A DNA stretch of 64,000 nt from CBDEFX01 sp965237635 (GTDB lineage: Bacteria > Chloroflexota > Dehalococcoidia > Lucifugimonadales > CAUZJF01). The stretch lies in assembly GCA_965237635.1 (NCBI GenBank), contig CBDEFX010000002.1, positions 1 to 64,000 on the forward strand. The letters are read 5' to 3'. This document shows positions 41,770 to 49,369 of this stretch, piece after piece. Every line of letters starts with the position of its first letter. The first letter of the stretch is position 1. Position numbers and translations under genes: made by a program. The notes beneath the pieces were generated by a model. It saw only the letters and a program-made list of their open reading frames with translations. It was not told the origin of the DNA and searched no databases.

Positions 41770-42388
41770 CGCGCCCCTCCTCCGGCAGCGTTAGCCATCC
41801 GGCGGCCACCGCCTCGGAGAGGTCTTCCTTCAGCCCCTCGGCCTTGGGGGAGCACCTGTAGGCGGAGACGCCCACCGACTGGAGCGGGACTATCTCGCCC
41901 TTGTCCAGGCCCCGGTCCCAGAGCCAGCCCGCCCAGGTGCCGTGCAGGGGCAGCGGGCTGCGCTTGTCGAGGAAGCGGTGGTGGAGGGCCGGAGCGTCCT
42001 CCTCCGACTGCGCCAGCAGCAGGAAGGAGTCCTTCTCGTAGCCGAATTCGGCGGTCTTCGTATACACGAGCGCGTGCCAGCCGCCGGAGACGGGCAGGCG
42101 GGCGATCTTGGTCGTCCACGTTCCCACCGTCTCGTAGGGAATGACGCACTTCTGATACCCGCCCGACAGGGCCATGCCGTCCGCGCCCCTGATGATGTGG
42201 GCGATGTCGGGGGGCTGCTTGAGCAGGGACGCCCAGATCGCCTTGAGCGCCGTCTGGGAGCCGACCATCGAGACGAACCAGAGGCCCTCGGTCTGGTCGT
42301 CGCGGGCGAAGGCGTCGGCGGTTGCGCTGAAGCCGCCCGCCGTGATGGTGTAGAGGTCTTCGGGGTCGATGATGTTGGTCGCGAGCAT
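41762..42388 (-). CDS. Hypothetical ICE protein
   Basis: The 208-residue soluble protein has DIAHIIRGADGMALSGGYQK, GGWHALVYTKTAEFGYEKDS and FLDKRSPLPLHGTWAGWLWD. I do not recognise it. GAAGGAGAC precedes ATG 42388. It sits between RadC and the zinc-rich gene in the maintenance block. Confidence 0.6.
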   Translation of the reverse strand: MLATNIIDPEDLYTITAGGFSATADAFARDDQTEGLWFVSMVGSQTALKAIWASLLKQPPDIAHIIRGADGMALSGGYQKCVIPYETVGTWTTKIARLPVSGGWHALVYTKTAEFGYEKDSFLLLAQSEEDAPALHHRFLDKRSPLPLHGTWAGWLWDRGLDKGEIVPLQSVGVSAYRCSPKAEGLKEDLSEAVAAGWLTLPEEGRDG

Positions 42389-42483
42389 GTCGAGTCTCCT
42401 TCGTCGTGTGAGTTGAGGTTGTGCGCGGGGAGGGTGTCTCCCGCGTTAGGGCCGGACGGCGATGACCGCCAGGTCGTGGAGCT

Positions 42484-42993
42484 TCAGCAGGACATCAGGC
42501 CCCGTTCCTTGAGGCTGACAAAGCGATCCCCGCCTATGACGATGTGGTCCAGCAGCTCGATGCCCAGGAGCTTGGCCGCCTGCGCCAGCTCCCTGGTGAC
42601 GGCGGCGTCCTCCGGGCTGGGCGTGGGGTCAGTGGAGGGATGGTTGTGGCTGACGATGATGCTGGGGACGGCCTCGATGACGGCGGGGCGCAGCACCTCG
42701 GCGGGCCGGATCATCGACGAGTTCACGTTGCCCTGATAGATGACCCGCTGGCCGACGACCTGGTTCCGGGTGTTCAGGAGCAGCACCCGAAGCTGCTCCT
42801 GGGCCAGCGCGGACATCTCCGGTCCCAGCAGACGCTGAACGTCCTGGGGGCAGCCGATGGCGGGCAGGTCCTGCGGGCCTTCCGGTCTGGTCGCCACGTC
42901 GTAGCGCACCGCCAGTTCTCCCAGCAGGTTGAGATTGGCGCGCAGCGCCTCCAGCAACACCGCGTCCTTGGTAGGGGTCTTCATGCCGGTCAT
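42484..42993 (-). CDS. RadC-like JAB/MPN domain protein
   Basis: The 169-residue protein carries the JAB1/MPN core with VLLLNTRNQVVGQRVIYQGN, IIVSHNHPSTDPTPSPEDAA (His-x-His metal ligands with the downstream Asp region) and GIELLDHIVIGGDRFVSLKE. This is RadC without most of its helix-hairpin-helix part. AAGGAGG precedes the start. RadC proteins are common on mobile elements; a DNA-repair or anti-restriction role is often suggested but unproven. Confidence 0.9.
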   Translation of the reverse strand: MTGMKTPTKDAVLLEALRANLNLLGELAVRYDVATRPEGPQDLPAIGCPQDVQRLLGPEMSALAQEQLRVLLLNTRNQVVGQRVIYQGNVNSSMIRPAEVLRPAVIEAVPSIIVSHNHPSTDPTPSPEDAAVTRELAQAAKLLGIELLDHIVIGGDRFVSLKERGLMSC

Positions 42994-43027
42994 GTCGGCC
43001 TCCTTAGCTATCGGTTAGAACAGAGAG

Positions 43028-43060
43028 CGGGGCCGCCCCCTGTGGAGGGAAGCGGCCCCG
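43028..43060 (-). terminator. Hairpin between ssb and radC
   Basis: CGGGGCCGC (43028-43036) pairs with GCGGCCCCG (43052-43060), with CCCTGTGGAGGG in the loop. It fits the series of hairpins after most genes of this block. Confidence 0.6.
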
Positions 43061-43115
43061 TGGCGGGTGCGCCCGTCCGATGCGGGCGTCTCCGTGCGGT
43101 TGTGGGAGCGGCGGG

Positions 43116-43490
43116 CTAGGCGAAGGGGGAGTCCTCCTCGCCGTCGCTCGCGCCGTTGCCCGTGCCGTTCTTGGAGTCGAGGAAGACCACCTCGGAGGCG
43201 TGGACCTCGGTGCGGTGGCGGCGCTGGCCGTCGTCGCTCTCCCACGAGTTCTGGACGAGGCGGCCCGCGACGTAGATGCGCTGCCCCTTGCCCACGTACT
43301 GGTTCACGGCCTCGGCAAGCCCGGCCCAGCAGGTCACGTCGTGCCAGTCCGTGCCGTTCTCGCCCTCCCTGCGGTACCTTTCGGTCGCCAGCCGCAGCTT
43401 GGTGACGGGGGTGCCGCCGGGCGTGTACTGCATTTCAGGGTCCGTTCCGACCCTGCCCAAGAGCTCTACCTTGTTGATCGTGCGTGCCAT
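43116..43490 (-). CDS. ssb: Single-stranded DNA-binding protein
   Basis: The 124-residue OB-fold protein begins ARTINKVELLGRVGTDPEMQ, has YTPGGTPVTKLRLATERYRR, DVTCWAGLAEAVNQYVGKGQ and IYVAGRLVQNSWESDDGQRR, and ends in the acidic SSB tail GEEDSPFA. Only ATG 43490 gives the family N-terminus. It likely covers transferred single strands and assists the annealing protein and exonuclease genes upstream. Confidence 0.95.
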   Translation of the reverse strand: MARTINKVELLGRVGTDPEMQYTPGGTPVTKLRLATERYRREGENGTDWHDVTCWAGLAEAVNQYVGKGQRIYVAGRLVQNSWESDDGQRRHRTEVHASEVVFLDSKNGTGNGASDGEEDSPFA

Positions 43491-43543
43491 TTCGATTCTC
43501 CTTGTGTGTGAAGTAGCGCGGTGTCCCCGCGCCCGTTTGAACG

Positions 43544-43605
43544 AAAAGCGGGGCCGGACTTCCTGTAGGGGAAGAACGGCCCCGTGGTGCACTCCCTCCA
43601 GGGAG
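43544..43605 (-). terminator. Rho-independent terminator upstream of ssb
   Basis: CGGGGCCG (43549-43556) pairs with CGGCCCCG (43577-43584). On the minus strand the stem is followed by GCTTTTCG. TTCCCC-TACA-GGAA is nested in the loop. A second hairpin, CTCCCT-CC-AGGGAG, lies at 43592-43605. This ends the 119-residue gene. Confidence 0.7.
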
Positions 43606-43608
43606 CGT

Positions 43609-43968
43609 CTAGCTGAACTCGAAGACCGGAGGCTTCGGCCCCGGCTCGTCATCGTCGAAGAGCCTGTCGGGGTCGAAGTGCGCCGCCGCAGCCCGGAGAG
43701 CCATCAGCGCGTCGGTCCTTGCGCCCGGCCCCAGCGCCGGGTCGTCAATCGCCTTCAGGTAGCGCAGCGCGGCGCTCACCAGGTCGGCGTGGGCGGCGTT
43801 GTTGCAGAAGACCCGCTGGGAGGCGTTCGCCATCATCTCCATGCTCACCAGCCCGTCGATGCGGTTGGAGAGCCGGGTCTGGACCGAGGCCAGCTCGTTG
43901 GCCAGCCGTGCGATCTCGCGGGTGGCGGGCGGCATCCTCCGCAGGGTCTTCGGCGCGAACCTGCTCAT
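43609..43968 (-). CDS. Hypothetical helical protein
   Basis: The 119-residue, mostly helical protein contains REIARLANELASVQTRLSNR and VFCNNAAHADLVSAALRYLK, with an acidic tail (FDDDEPGPKPP). ATG 43968 overlaps the stop of the DUF2958 gene by four bases, so the two are translationally coupled. No family recognised. Confidence 0.6.
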   Translation of the reverse strand: MSRFAPKTLRRMPPATREIARLANELASVQTRLSNRIDGLVSMEMMANASQRVFCNNAAHADLVSAALRYLKAIDDPALGPGARTDALMALRAAAAHFDPDRLFDDDEPGPKPPVFEFS

Positions 43969-44360
43969 CCCGCCCTCCTTATCTCGCCGAGGGTCTTCGG
44001 CTGCCAGTAGAGGTCGCGCTCCACGGCGGGGACGCCACCGAACACGGTCGCCTCCGCCAACTCGTCGAGGGAGAAGTAGCCAAGCTCCGTCTTGAACCCC
44101 TCGACGAGGCCGAAGCAGGTTCCGGTCTCGGCGTCCCACTCGGTGACGTACCAGGTCCAGTTGCTGTAGGGGCTGAAAAGCTTTACCGGGGCGAGAACGG
44201 CGTCGTAATCCTCGACGTTCTCGTTGGCGTAGAGAGCGGGGATATTCTCTCCCAGCTCCTTCGTCATGAGCTTGTGCCTGCGGAGCCCGCTGTGGTTGTC
44301 CTGCCAGAGCCTGCCCCGCACTTGATGCGGGGTCGTGGCGGTCTCTGTTGCGTTGGTCAT
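43965..44360 (-). CDS. DUF2958 protein
   Basis: The 131-residue protein has KLMTKELGENIPALYANENV, VKLFSPYSNWTWYVTEWDAE, CFGLVEGFKTELGYFSLDEL and VERDLYWQP, matching DUF2958 proteins of plasmids and ICEs. A dispersed palindrome near the N-terminus (44308-44337) adds TPHQVRGRL in frame. AAAGGAGA precedes ATG 44360. Confidence 0.85.
   Translation of the reverse strand: MTNATETATTPHQVRGRLWQDNHSGLRRHKLMTKELGENIPALYANENVEDYDAVLAPVKLFSPYSNWTWYVTEWDAETGTCFGLVEGFKTELGYFSLDELAEATVFGGVPAVERDLYWQPKTLGEIRRAG
44308..44337. repeat. In-gene palindromic repeat, copy 3
   Basis: AGCCTG then CCCCGCA-CTTGA-TGCGGGG and TCGTG. Compared with copy 2 both arms changed together (GTA to GCA, TAC to TGC), so the hairpin is preserved. 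Confidence 0.7.
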
Positions 44361-44394
44361 GGTGTCTCCTTTCATGCTCGTTGGTGAGATTCGG

Positions 44395-44428
44395 CGGGGC
44401 CGTCCCCGTAGATGGGGAACAGGCCCCG
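44395..44428 (-). terminator. Hairpin upstream of the DUF2958 gene
   Basis: CGGGGCC (44395-44401) pairs with GGCCCCG (44422-44428) around CCCCGTAGATGGGG, itself a small hairpin. It ends the exonuclease gene on the minus strand. Confidence 0.55.
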
Positions 44429-44452
44429 TCCTGCGCTTCCACCAGGGAGCGT

Positions 44453-45550
44453 CTAGCTGACCCGCACGTACTCCGACTCGCTCTCGGTCACCACGTCGGC
44501 CCGGACTTCCGGGTCCAGCAGTTCGTTGAGCCTGCGGTAGTTGACCGAGTACCTGGTCGAGCTGACCAGGGTGACCGTGCGGCCCCCGACCGTCGCCTTG
44601 GAGTCCCCCTGGCGGCGCATCCACGCCTTCAGGCTGTCCAGCGCCCCGCGCTTGGCCTTCTCAGGCTCCTTGATGGACTCCTGGGCCTCTGTGTAGGCCG
44701 CCACCGCGTCCCGCGCCTCCTCGTCGCTCACGTCCTCGATCTCCGTCCCCTCGTCCGTCCTGTCCTCTGCCGCCGTACCCGGAAGGCAGATGTTCAGGAA
44801 GGGGCAGGACCGGCACTGCCAGCTTGTGGCCGAGAAGTCCCGCCCCGGCAGAACGTCCGGGTCAGGCCCCTTCTGCACGTGGTGGGCCGCCAGCTCGCCG
44901 AGCCAGGCGCAGGCGTCCTGCAAGGCCCGATCCAGCCGGTCGGCGGGTATGACCTCGTAGTCCCAGGTGCGGTTCCCCGTGTCCATCGTGGCGATCACGG
45001 CATCCCGAAGCTCCCCGAACTCGCCGAGGGTGTAGAAGGCGGCCTGGGCCACCGACGCCGGGTGGCTGCGCTCGGCCCCCAGCGTCCGCCAACGCTTGAA
45101 CGCGTCCGGTCCCCGCGTCTTGATCTCCACCACCATCTCGTCGCCGAAGGCGGGAGCCTGCGGCTCGTCGTCGAACAGGAAGAGCTGCGGGGGCGCTTCG
45201 TCCCCGTCCAGAGGCATCCGCGCCGTGCCGTCCGGGTGTCCCGTCACCAGCAGGTTGGGGCCGATGCGCACCGTCACCGTCTGCGGGTCCTGGGGGTCTG
45301 CGGGAGCGACCTTCCAGCCAGCCCTCTCCATCGCCCGCACCACCACCGGCTCCAGGGCGTTGCCCGCCTCCATCGCCGTCAGCGACTCCTCGCTGGGGGG
45401 ATTCGTCGGCTGGTATCCCGTCGCCGAGTACCAGAGGGCGCGGCGGCAGCCCAGGGAGGCCGATGCCCGCACCTCCAGATTGCCGTCGTCGTCGAACCGT
45501 GCAGCAGGGCGGGAGAAGACCTCCGCCCTGTCAGTAGTCGTCGTTACCAT
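44453..45550 (-). CDS. RecB/Cas4-like PD-(D/E)XK exonuclease
   Basis: The 365-residue protein has LGCRRALWYSATGYQP, AGNALEPVVVRAMERAGWKV, LVTGHPDGT (active-site Asp), EMVVEIKTRGPDAF (ExK), QAAFYTLG, and ATSWQCRSCPFLNICLPG as a possible Cys cluster. The last 100 residues are a separate helical and basic segment. Together with SSB and the Rad52-type annealing protein it forms an exonuclease-annealase set like lambda Exo/Bet. AAGGAGG precedes the start. Confidence 0.85.
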   Translation of the reverse strand: MVTTTTDRAEVFSRPAARFDDDGNLEVRASASLGCRRALWYSATGYQPTNPPSEESLTAMEAGNALEPVVVRAMERAGWKVAPADPQDPQTVTVRIGPNLLVTGHPDGTARMPLDGDEAPPQLFLFDDEPQAPAFGDEMVVEIKTRGPDAFKRWRTLGAERSHPASVAQAAFYTLGEFGELRDAVIATMDTGNRTWDYEVIPADRLDRALQDACAWLGELAAHHVQKGPDPDVLPGRDFSATSWQCRSCPFLNICLPGTAAEDRTDEGTEIEDVSDEEARDAVAAYTEAQESIKEPEKAKRGALDSLKAWMRRQGDSKATVGGRTVTLVSSTRYSVNYRRLNELLDPEVRADVVTESESEYVRVS

Positions 45551-45583
45551 CGTCCTAGCCTCCTTGTGTCCCGTAGATGAGAA

Positions 45584-45611
45584 ACGGGGCCGCCCCCGAA
45601 GGAACAGCCCC
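45584..45611 (-). terminator. Hairpin before the exonuclease gene
   Basis: CGGGGC (45584-45589) pairs with GCCCCG (45606-45611), and CTACGGG follows it on the minus strand. Weaker than its relatives. Confidence 0.4.
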
Positions 45612-45635
45612 GCTAGATTCCGTTGTGTTCGCCGC

Positions 45636-46037
45636 TCATGCAGCCTTCGATTCCACCGCTTCCGCCGCCTCCTTGTCCTCTCCGGCCTTCAGGTGGGCCT
45701 TGAGGATGTGGGCGATGCCGTCGCCGAGTCCGAGCACGGCCACGCTCCTGCCGTCGGCCATCGTGTTGAAGAACGGCTGCATCTCCTGAATCCCCTGGCA
45801 CTGGTCGATGATTTCGTCCAGGGGGGTTCCCCTTCGCAGGTGCAGGGAGATCAACCGGCAGGCAAGCTCGGTGACGCCGTGCTGAAAGCTGCCACCCTTG
45901 CCAAGCCAGCCGAAGACCTCGAAGGGCTGGCCCTCCTCGTCCGTCGAGACGGTCACGTAAAGGTTGCCGAACTCCGTTTGCAGCTTCGTCGTCGTGCTGG
46001 GAAGGCTGCGCGGCCTGGGCCGTGTCGTCGTGCTCAT
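45636..46037 (-). CDS. TSCPD-domain protein
   Basis: The 133-residue protein has KLQTEFGNLYVTVSTDEEGQ, PFEVFGWLGKGGSFQHGVTE and LACRLISLHLRRGTPLDEII, then QCQGIQ. This is the TSCPD module found at the C-terminus of B12-dependent ribonucleotide reductases, here standing alone. It overlaps the upstream DUF7007 gene by four bases. Its role on the element is unknown; a link to nucleotide supply is only an inference. Confidence 0.8.
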   Translation of the reverse strand: MSTTTRPRPRSLPSTTTKLQTEFGNLYVTVSTDEEGQPFEVFGWLGKGGSFQHGVTELACRLISLHLRRGTPLDEIIDQCQGIQEMQPFFNTMADGRSVAVLGLGDGIAHILKAHLKAGEDKEAAEAVESKAA

Positions 46038-46534
46038 GGCCTTCCCCCTTCCGCCCGGCAGAGCGGGCGCGTCCGGCTGCACTCGACGGCCTCCAGCTTC
46101 ACGAAGTGTCTCGCCATCGCAGCGTCCCCGGCGAAGGACTCGGCCTCGATGCAGGTATCGAACCGCTTGAAGGCTTCCGTCCCGCCATCGTCGCCGTAGG
46201 CGATGACGTGGTAGTGGATGCCTGGCGGGCAGTCGCGGAGATAGGGGAGCGCGGGAGCGTACCGCTCGAAGTAGCCCGCTACCTTCAGGGCCATCTCCCT
46301 CTCGCATTCGTCGCCGAGGCCCAGGAGCGTGCGGACTATCGGCTCCTCGCAGTCCTCCTCCGCGAAGGTCTGCGTGTACATGGCGTCCCGGAGGGCGGCG
46401 GGCAGCTCGTCCCACCGCTCCCGGCTGAGCTTCAGCCCGCCGTGGCTGGGCGTCGAGACCCGCCAGACGCCCTCTGCCAGCTCCTCAACGTCCTTGGTCC
46501 AGCCCCAGGGGGTGTATGTCAACGTCGTCGTCAT
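46034..46534 (-). CDS. DUF7007-like protein
   Basis: The 166-residue protein has LTYTPWGWTKDVEELAEGVW, RVSTPSHGGLKLSRERWDEL and MYTQTFAEEDCEEPIVRTLL. The PWG-x-VSTPSHGG-x-LS pattern and the later E-E-D-C are typical of DUF7007. GGGAGGA precedes ATG 46534. Function unknown. Confidence 0.75.
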   Translation of the reverse strand: MTTTLTYTPWGWTKDVEELAEGVWRVSTPSHGGLKLSRERWDELPAALRDAMYTQTFAEEDCEEPIVRTLLGLGDECEREMALKVAGYFERYAPALPYLRDCPPGIHYHVIAYGDDGGTEAFKRFDTCIEAESFAGDAAMARHFVKLEAVECSRTRPLCRAEGGRP

Positions 46535-46563
46535 CGTTCGTGTCCTCCCTTCCTGTAGATGGA

Positions 46564-46598
46564 GAGCGAGACCGCCCCCGAAAGAGGCGGCCCCGCTC
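46564..46598 (-). terminator. 13-bp hairpin with G-U pairs between Rad52-like and DUF7007 genes
   Basis: The arms 46564-46576 and 46586-46598 pair fully only as minus-strand RNA (GAGCGGGGCCGCC with GGCGGTCTCGCTC, two G-U pairs). As plus-strand RNA there would be mismatches. This fixes the strand that uses it. Confidence 0.6.
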
Positions 46599-46626
46599 GA
46601 TTGCGTGTCCAGGTTCGACCGGAGGG

Positions 46627-47496
46627 CTAGGCGGCCTGCGCCTGGCGCATCTGGTTGAGCTTGTTGGCGGCGGCCTCGACCAGGGAACCCAGCTCGTCCG
46701 CCGTCAGGTCTTCGATGCTCTTGCCCGTCTGGTTCACGACGGCGGCGGCCAGCTGGTCTTCGTCGAAGCCCTGGGCGGCGGCCAGCTCGACGAGCCGCTT
46801 GCGCATCGTCTGGACGCGGCCGTCGTCGCGCCTGTCCTGAGCCTGCCGAATGGGACGGCTGGCCTGGGATTGGCCGGACCTGCCGTTGGCCTGGGCGGGC
46901 ACCCGCTGCGGCTGCGGCGAGTTGCCGGACGCGGCCCGGTCGCCGTAGAAGCCGTTGCCGAACTGGACGCCGAAGCTGCGGAACGCCCGCTTCATGCCGT
47001 CCGTTACGGCCCCTTTCATCGCCGTGTCGTGTCCGTCGAGGGTGTCCTCGGCCACCGGGTGAACGCCGAGGTCGGTGCGGGGCAGAGCGCCTGAGACGGT
47101 GACCCGGACCGGGGCGCTGTAGCCCTGGGAGACCGTGACCTCGCCCGTCTGGGTATCGACCGTCTCGATCCGGCGCAGCGTCACGTCCCCGGCCAGCTCG
47201 TAGCCCCACCCGCCGTATCCGAAGATGGTGTTGGCCTGCTCGATGACGACGTGGCCTTCGAGGTAGTCGAAGACCCTGCCGCCGCGCCCCTTGCGCTGGG
47301 AGGCCAGCGCGGGGTCGAGGGGCTGTCCGAGCGCCTGCGTGACGGCGGGCGGCAGCCCGTCCCAGAGCAGGTCATGCCCGTCGATGATGGCGGGGTCGTT
47401 GTGCGCCCCATTGCCGTTCCTGGCCCCGCCGTTGACGTGAACGAGGCCGTTGCCGGTCCCGTTGCTGTGGTGTCCGTTGTTGTTGCCGTTAGACAT
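46627..47496 (-). CDS. Rad52-family single-strand annealing protein
   Basis: The 289-residue protein has YLEGHVVIEQANTIFGYGGW, GYSAPVRVTVSGALPRTDLG, KGAVTDGMKRAFRSFGVQFG and NGFYGD. This is the Rad52/22 core in which an I-x-x-A-N-x-I-F-G-x-G-W turn and a K-A-x-x-D-x-x-K-R-x-L/F-R-x-F-G helix are diagnostic. The N-terminal 35 residues are a Gly/Asn-rich low-complexity leader. A second dispersed repeat is inserted near residue 215. It should anneal single strands coated by the element's SSB and cut back by its exonuclease. Confidence 0.9.
   Translation of the reverse strand: MSNGNNNGHHSNGTGNGLVHVNGGARNGNGAHNDPAIIDGHDLLWDGLPPAVTQALGQPLDPALASQRKGRGGRVFDYLEGHVVIEQANTIFGYGGWGYELAGDVTLRRIETVDTQTGEVTVSQGYSAPVRVTVSGALPRTDLGVHPVAEDTLDGHDTAMKGAVTDGMKRAFRSFGVQFGNGFYGDRAASGNSPQPQRVPAQANGRSGQSQASRPIRQAQDRRDDGRVQTMRKRLVELAAAQGFDEDQLAAAVVNQTGKSIEDLTADELGSLVEAAANKLNQMRQAQAA
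46831..46856. repeat. Second type of dispersed repeat inside the annealing-protein gene
   Basis: CCTGTCCTGAGCCTGCCGAA followed by TGGG encodes RPIRQAQDRR in the protein. I recall this CTGAGCCTG(C/T)CGAA word as a frequent dispersed repeat in several bacterial groups. It adds about eight residues in a linker. Confidence 0.5.
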
Positions 47497-47703
47497 TTTC
47501 GTGTCTCCTTCTGTGGTGTCGTTCCTGTAGCGAATGGCCGATGCGGATTCCGCTATGGGAAGCCGTGTGCGGGCAAGGCCCGTCGTGAATTGGGCATAGG
47601 TCCTCCTGGGTGGTGAGAGTGGGGATGGGTGAGACGGGCCTAGAAAGCCCGGTAGAGGGATAGTGGGAGGGGAAGTAGCGGGAGCTACCGAGAGGAGCGG
47701 GAG

Positions 47704-48741
47704 CTAGCGGGCGGAGCGGGCCGCCAGAGCCAGCAGGCGCAGGAAGGCGGCGCGTCCGTGGGGAAGGGCTGCAAGCTCGGCCACGTCGCCGACGCCCTGG
47801 GGAAGGGCGACAACGGCGGAGCGGCGTCCAAGCAGGTCGGCAAGCCGCTCCGTGGCCTCAAAGCCGGCGTCGTCGTTGTCGAAGGCGAGGAAGACGCGGG
47901 GGCAGCCCCGGAGGCCCGAGGCGACCCGCTCGACCCCCTGGGTGCCCAGGGCGGCGCAGGCGGGAAGGCCCCAGCCGGTAAGGGCGAGCCAGTCGAAGAC
48001 GCCCTCCGCGACGACCGCCCAGGGCGGAGCGGGGCCGAGACGCCCAAGCCCAAGCACCGGCTTGGGGCCGGGAAGCGCCTGGAAGCGGGGAGTCCGGTCG
48101 GCATCGACGGCCCGTCCGACAAGCCAGCGGACAAGCCCGCCGGAGGCGTCGGGAACGACGACCATCCCGGCGAACCGCTCCGCTCCCCGCTCCATGAACA
48201 GGCCGGAGTCCCTGGGCCGGTCGGCAGGGAAGCCAGCCGACTCAAGGGCCTCTCGCAGCCCGTGTCCCGGCGAGTAGCCGAGGCCGAGGCGGAATGCAGC
48301 GTCAAGGCCGACGCCCCGCGAGGCAAGGTAGTCAAGCCCGGCGACGCTGCGCCGGAGCCGACCGGCGTAGAACCGCGCCGCCGCCGTCAAGACCGCAGGG
48401 TCCCGTGGGGGCAGCGGAGCCGCCCTGGAACGCCGTGCCGGGACCGGACGGGTGACGGCGGGGTAAGCGCCCCCGTCAAGCCGCTGGATGGCCTCCCGCA
48501 GGCTCAGGTTCTCGGCCTGCCGGATGAAGTCCAGCACGTCGCCGCCCAAGCCGCAGCCGAAGCAGTACCACCGCTCCGAGTCGGCGTACACCGTGAAGCT
48601 GCCTTCGGCCTCGTCGTGGAAGGGGCAGACGCCTTGGCGGACCCTGCCCCTTCCCCTCAGTCTGACGCCCGACGCCTCCACCGTGTCGCCCAGGGGGTGA
48701 CGCGCCTTCAGCGCGGGGATGTCCACGTTGGTCGTGACCAT
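47704..48741 (-). CDS. DnaG-like primase with CHC2 zinc finger and TOPRIM
   Basis: From ATG 48741 the 345-residue protein has GVCPFHDEAEGSFTVYADSE, then WYCFGCGLGGDVLDFI (CHC2 finger). A primase N-lobe follows (YLASRGVGLDAAFRLGLGYS), then the TOPRIM domain with AVVAEGVFDWLALTGWG and VFLAFDNDDAGFEATERLAD. It lacks the DnaB-interacting C-terminus, as in many element primases. It likely makes primers on the transferred strand. The 200-base gap on its 3' side (47,497-47,703) contains only GC-rich inverted repeats. Confidence 0.9.
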   Translation of the reverse strand: MVTTNVDIPALKARHPLGDTVEASGVRLRGRGRVRQGVCPFHDEAEGSFTVYADSERWYCFGCGLGGDVLDFIRQAENLSLREAIQRLDGGAYPAVTRPVPARRSRAAPLPPRDPAVLTAAARFYAGRLRRSVAGLDYLASRGVGLDAAFRLGLGYSPGHGLREALESAGFPADRPRDSGLFMERGAERFAGMVVVPDASGGLVRWLVGRAVDADRTPRFQALPGPKPVLGLGRLGPAPPWAVVAEGVFDWLALTGWGLPACAALGTQGVERVASGLRGCPRVFLAFDNDDAGFEATERLADLLGRRSAVVALPQGVGDVAELAALPHGRAAFLRLLALAARSAR

Positions 48742-49238
48742 CACGCACCCCCGTTCAGGGGCCGCAGACCTCGCAGGCTGTGGCGAGAGACCAGCTTGCC
48801 GGTCTTCCACCGCATCCCCAGGGCCGCCACGACCTCAAGCGTCCCGCCGTCGCCGTGGGAAGTGAGCGCGGCGGCCCGGCCCGCTCCCTGGCTGTAGACC
48901 AGCGCGTCCCGGTCGCCGAACCGCCGCTTGACCAACTGCCTCCACTCGGAGAAGGCCCAGCGAGCCTCGTGCCTCTCCGCCCTTGCCATGTCCGCACCGC
49001 CCAGGACCGCCAAGGCCCCGTCGATGTCCTCCGCCTGCCGCAGCCGCCGCGCCTCGTGGACGCTCCGGGCCACGCCGGGGGTTGCCGTTGCCGTGGGCTT
49101 CGCCGTCTCCGCCGCTTCCGTCTCCGGCTCTTTGAACATCGCCGCCATCACCCGGTCCACCAGCTCTTCGAGGCTGCGCCGGGGCCGCACTACCGTCTCC
49201 ATCGTCCGATTGCCTGCTGCCAATGTTGCCGTCGTCAT
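48741..49238 (-). CDS. Hypothetical protein coupled to the primase
   Basis: The 165-residue protein has a helical N-terminus (RRSLEELVDRVMAAMFKEPE), an EDIDGALAVLGGADMAR helix and a basic end (GMRWKTGKLVSRHSLRGLRP). AAGGAGGT precedes ATG 49238; an earlier in-frame ATG would overlap that site. Its stop shares one base with the primase start, so the two are co-translated. Family unknown. Confidence 0.6.
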   Translation of the reverse strand: MTTATLAAGNRTMETVVRPRRSLEELVDRVMAAMFKEPETEAAETAKPTATATPGVARSVHEARRLRQAEDIDGALAVLGGADMARAERHEARWAFSEWRQLVKRRFGDRDALVYSQGAGRAAALTSHGDGGTLEVVAALGMRWKTGKLVSRHSLRGLRPLNGGA

Positions 49239-49294
49239 TACGACCTCCTTCATGTTGTGTTGTTGCCGTTGTCGCCTGCGCCCGCTTGCGGGCA

Positions 49295-49327
49295 AAGAAG
49301 AAGGGCCGCCTCGAACGAGACGGCCCC
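49295..49327 (-). terminator. Rho-independent terminator
   Basis: GGGCCGCCTC (49304-49313) and GAGACGGCCC (49318-49327) pair around GAAC. On the minus strand the stem is followed by TTCTTCTTTGCCC. It ends the 157-residue gene next door. Confidence 0.7.
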
Positions 49328-49369
49328 TGCGTGTTGGGATGGGTTGTGAGAGGCCCGGAGGCCCCGTCG

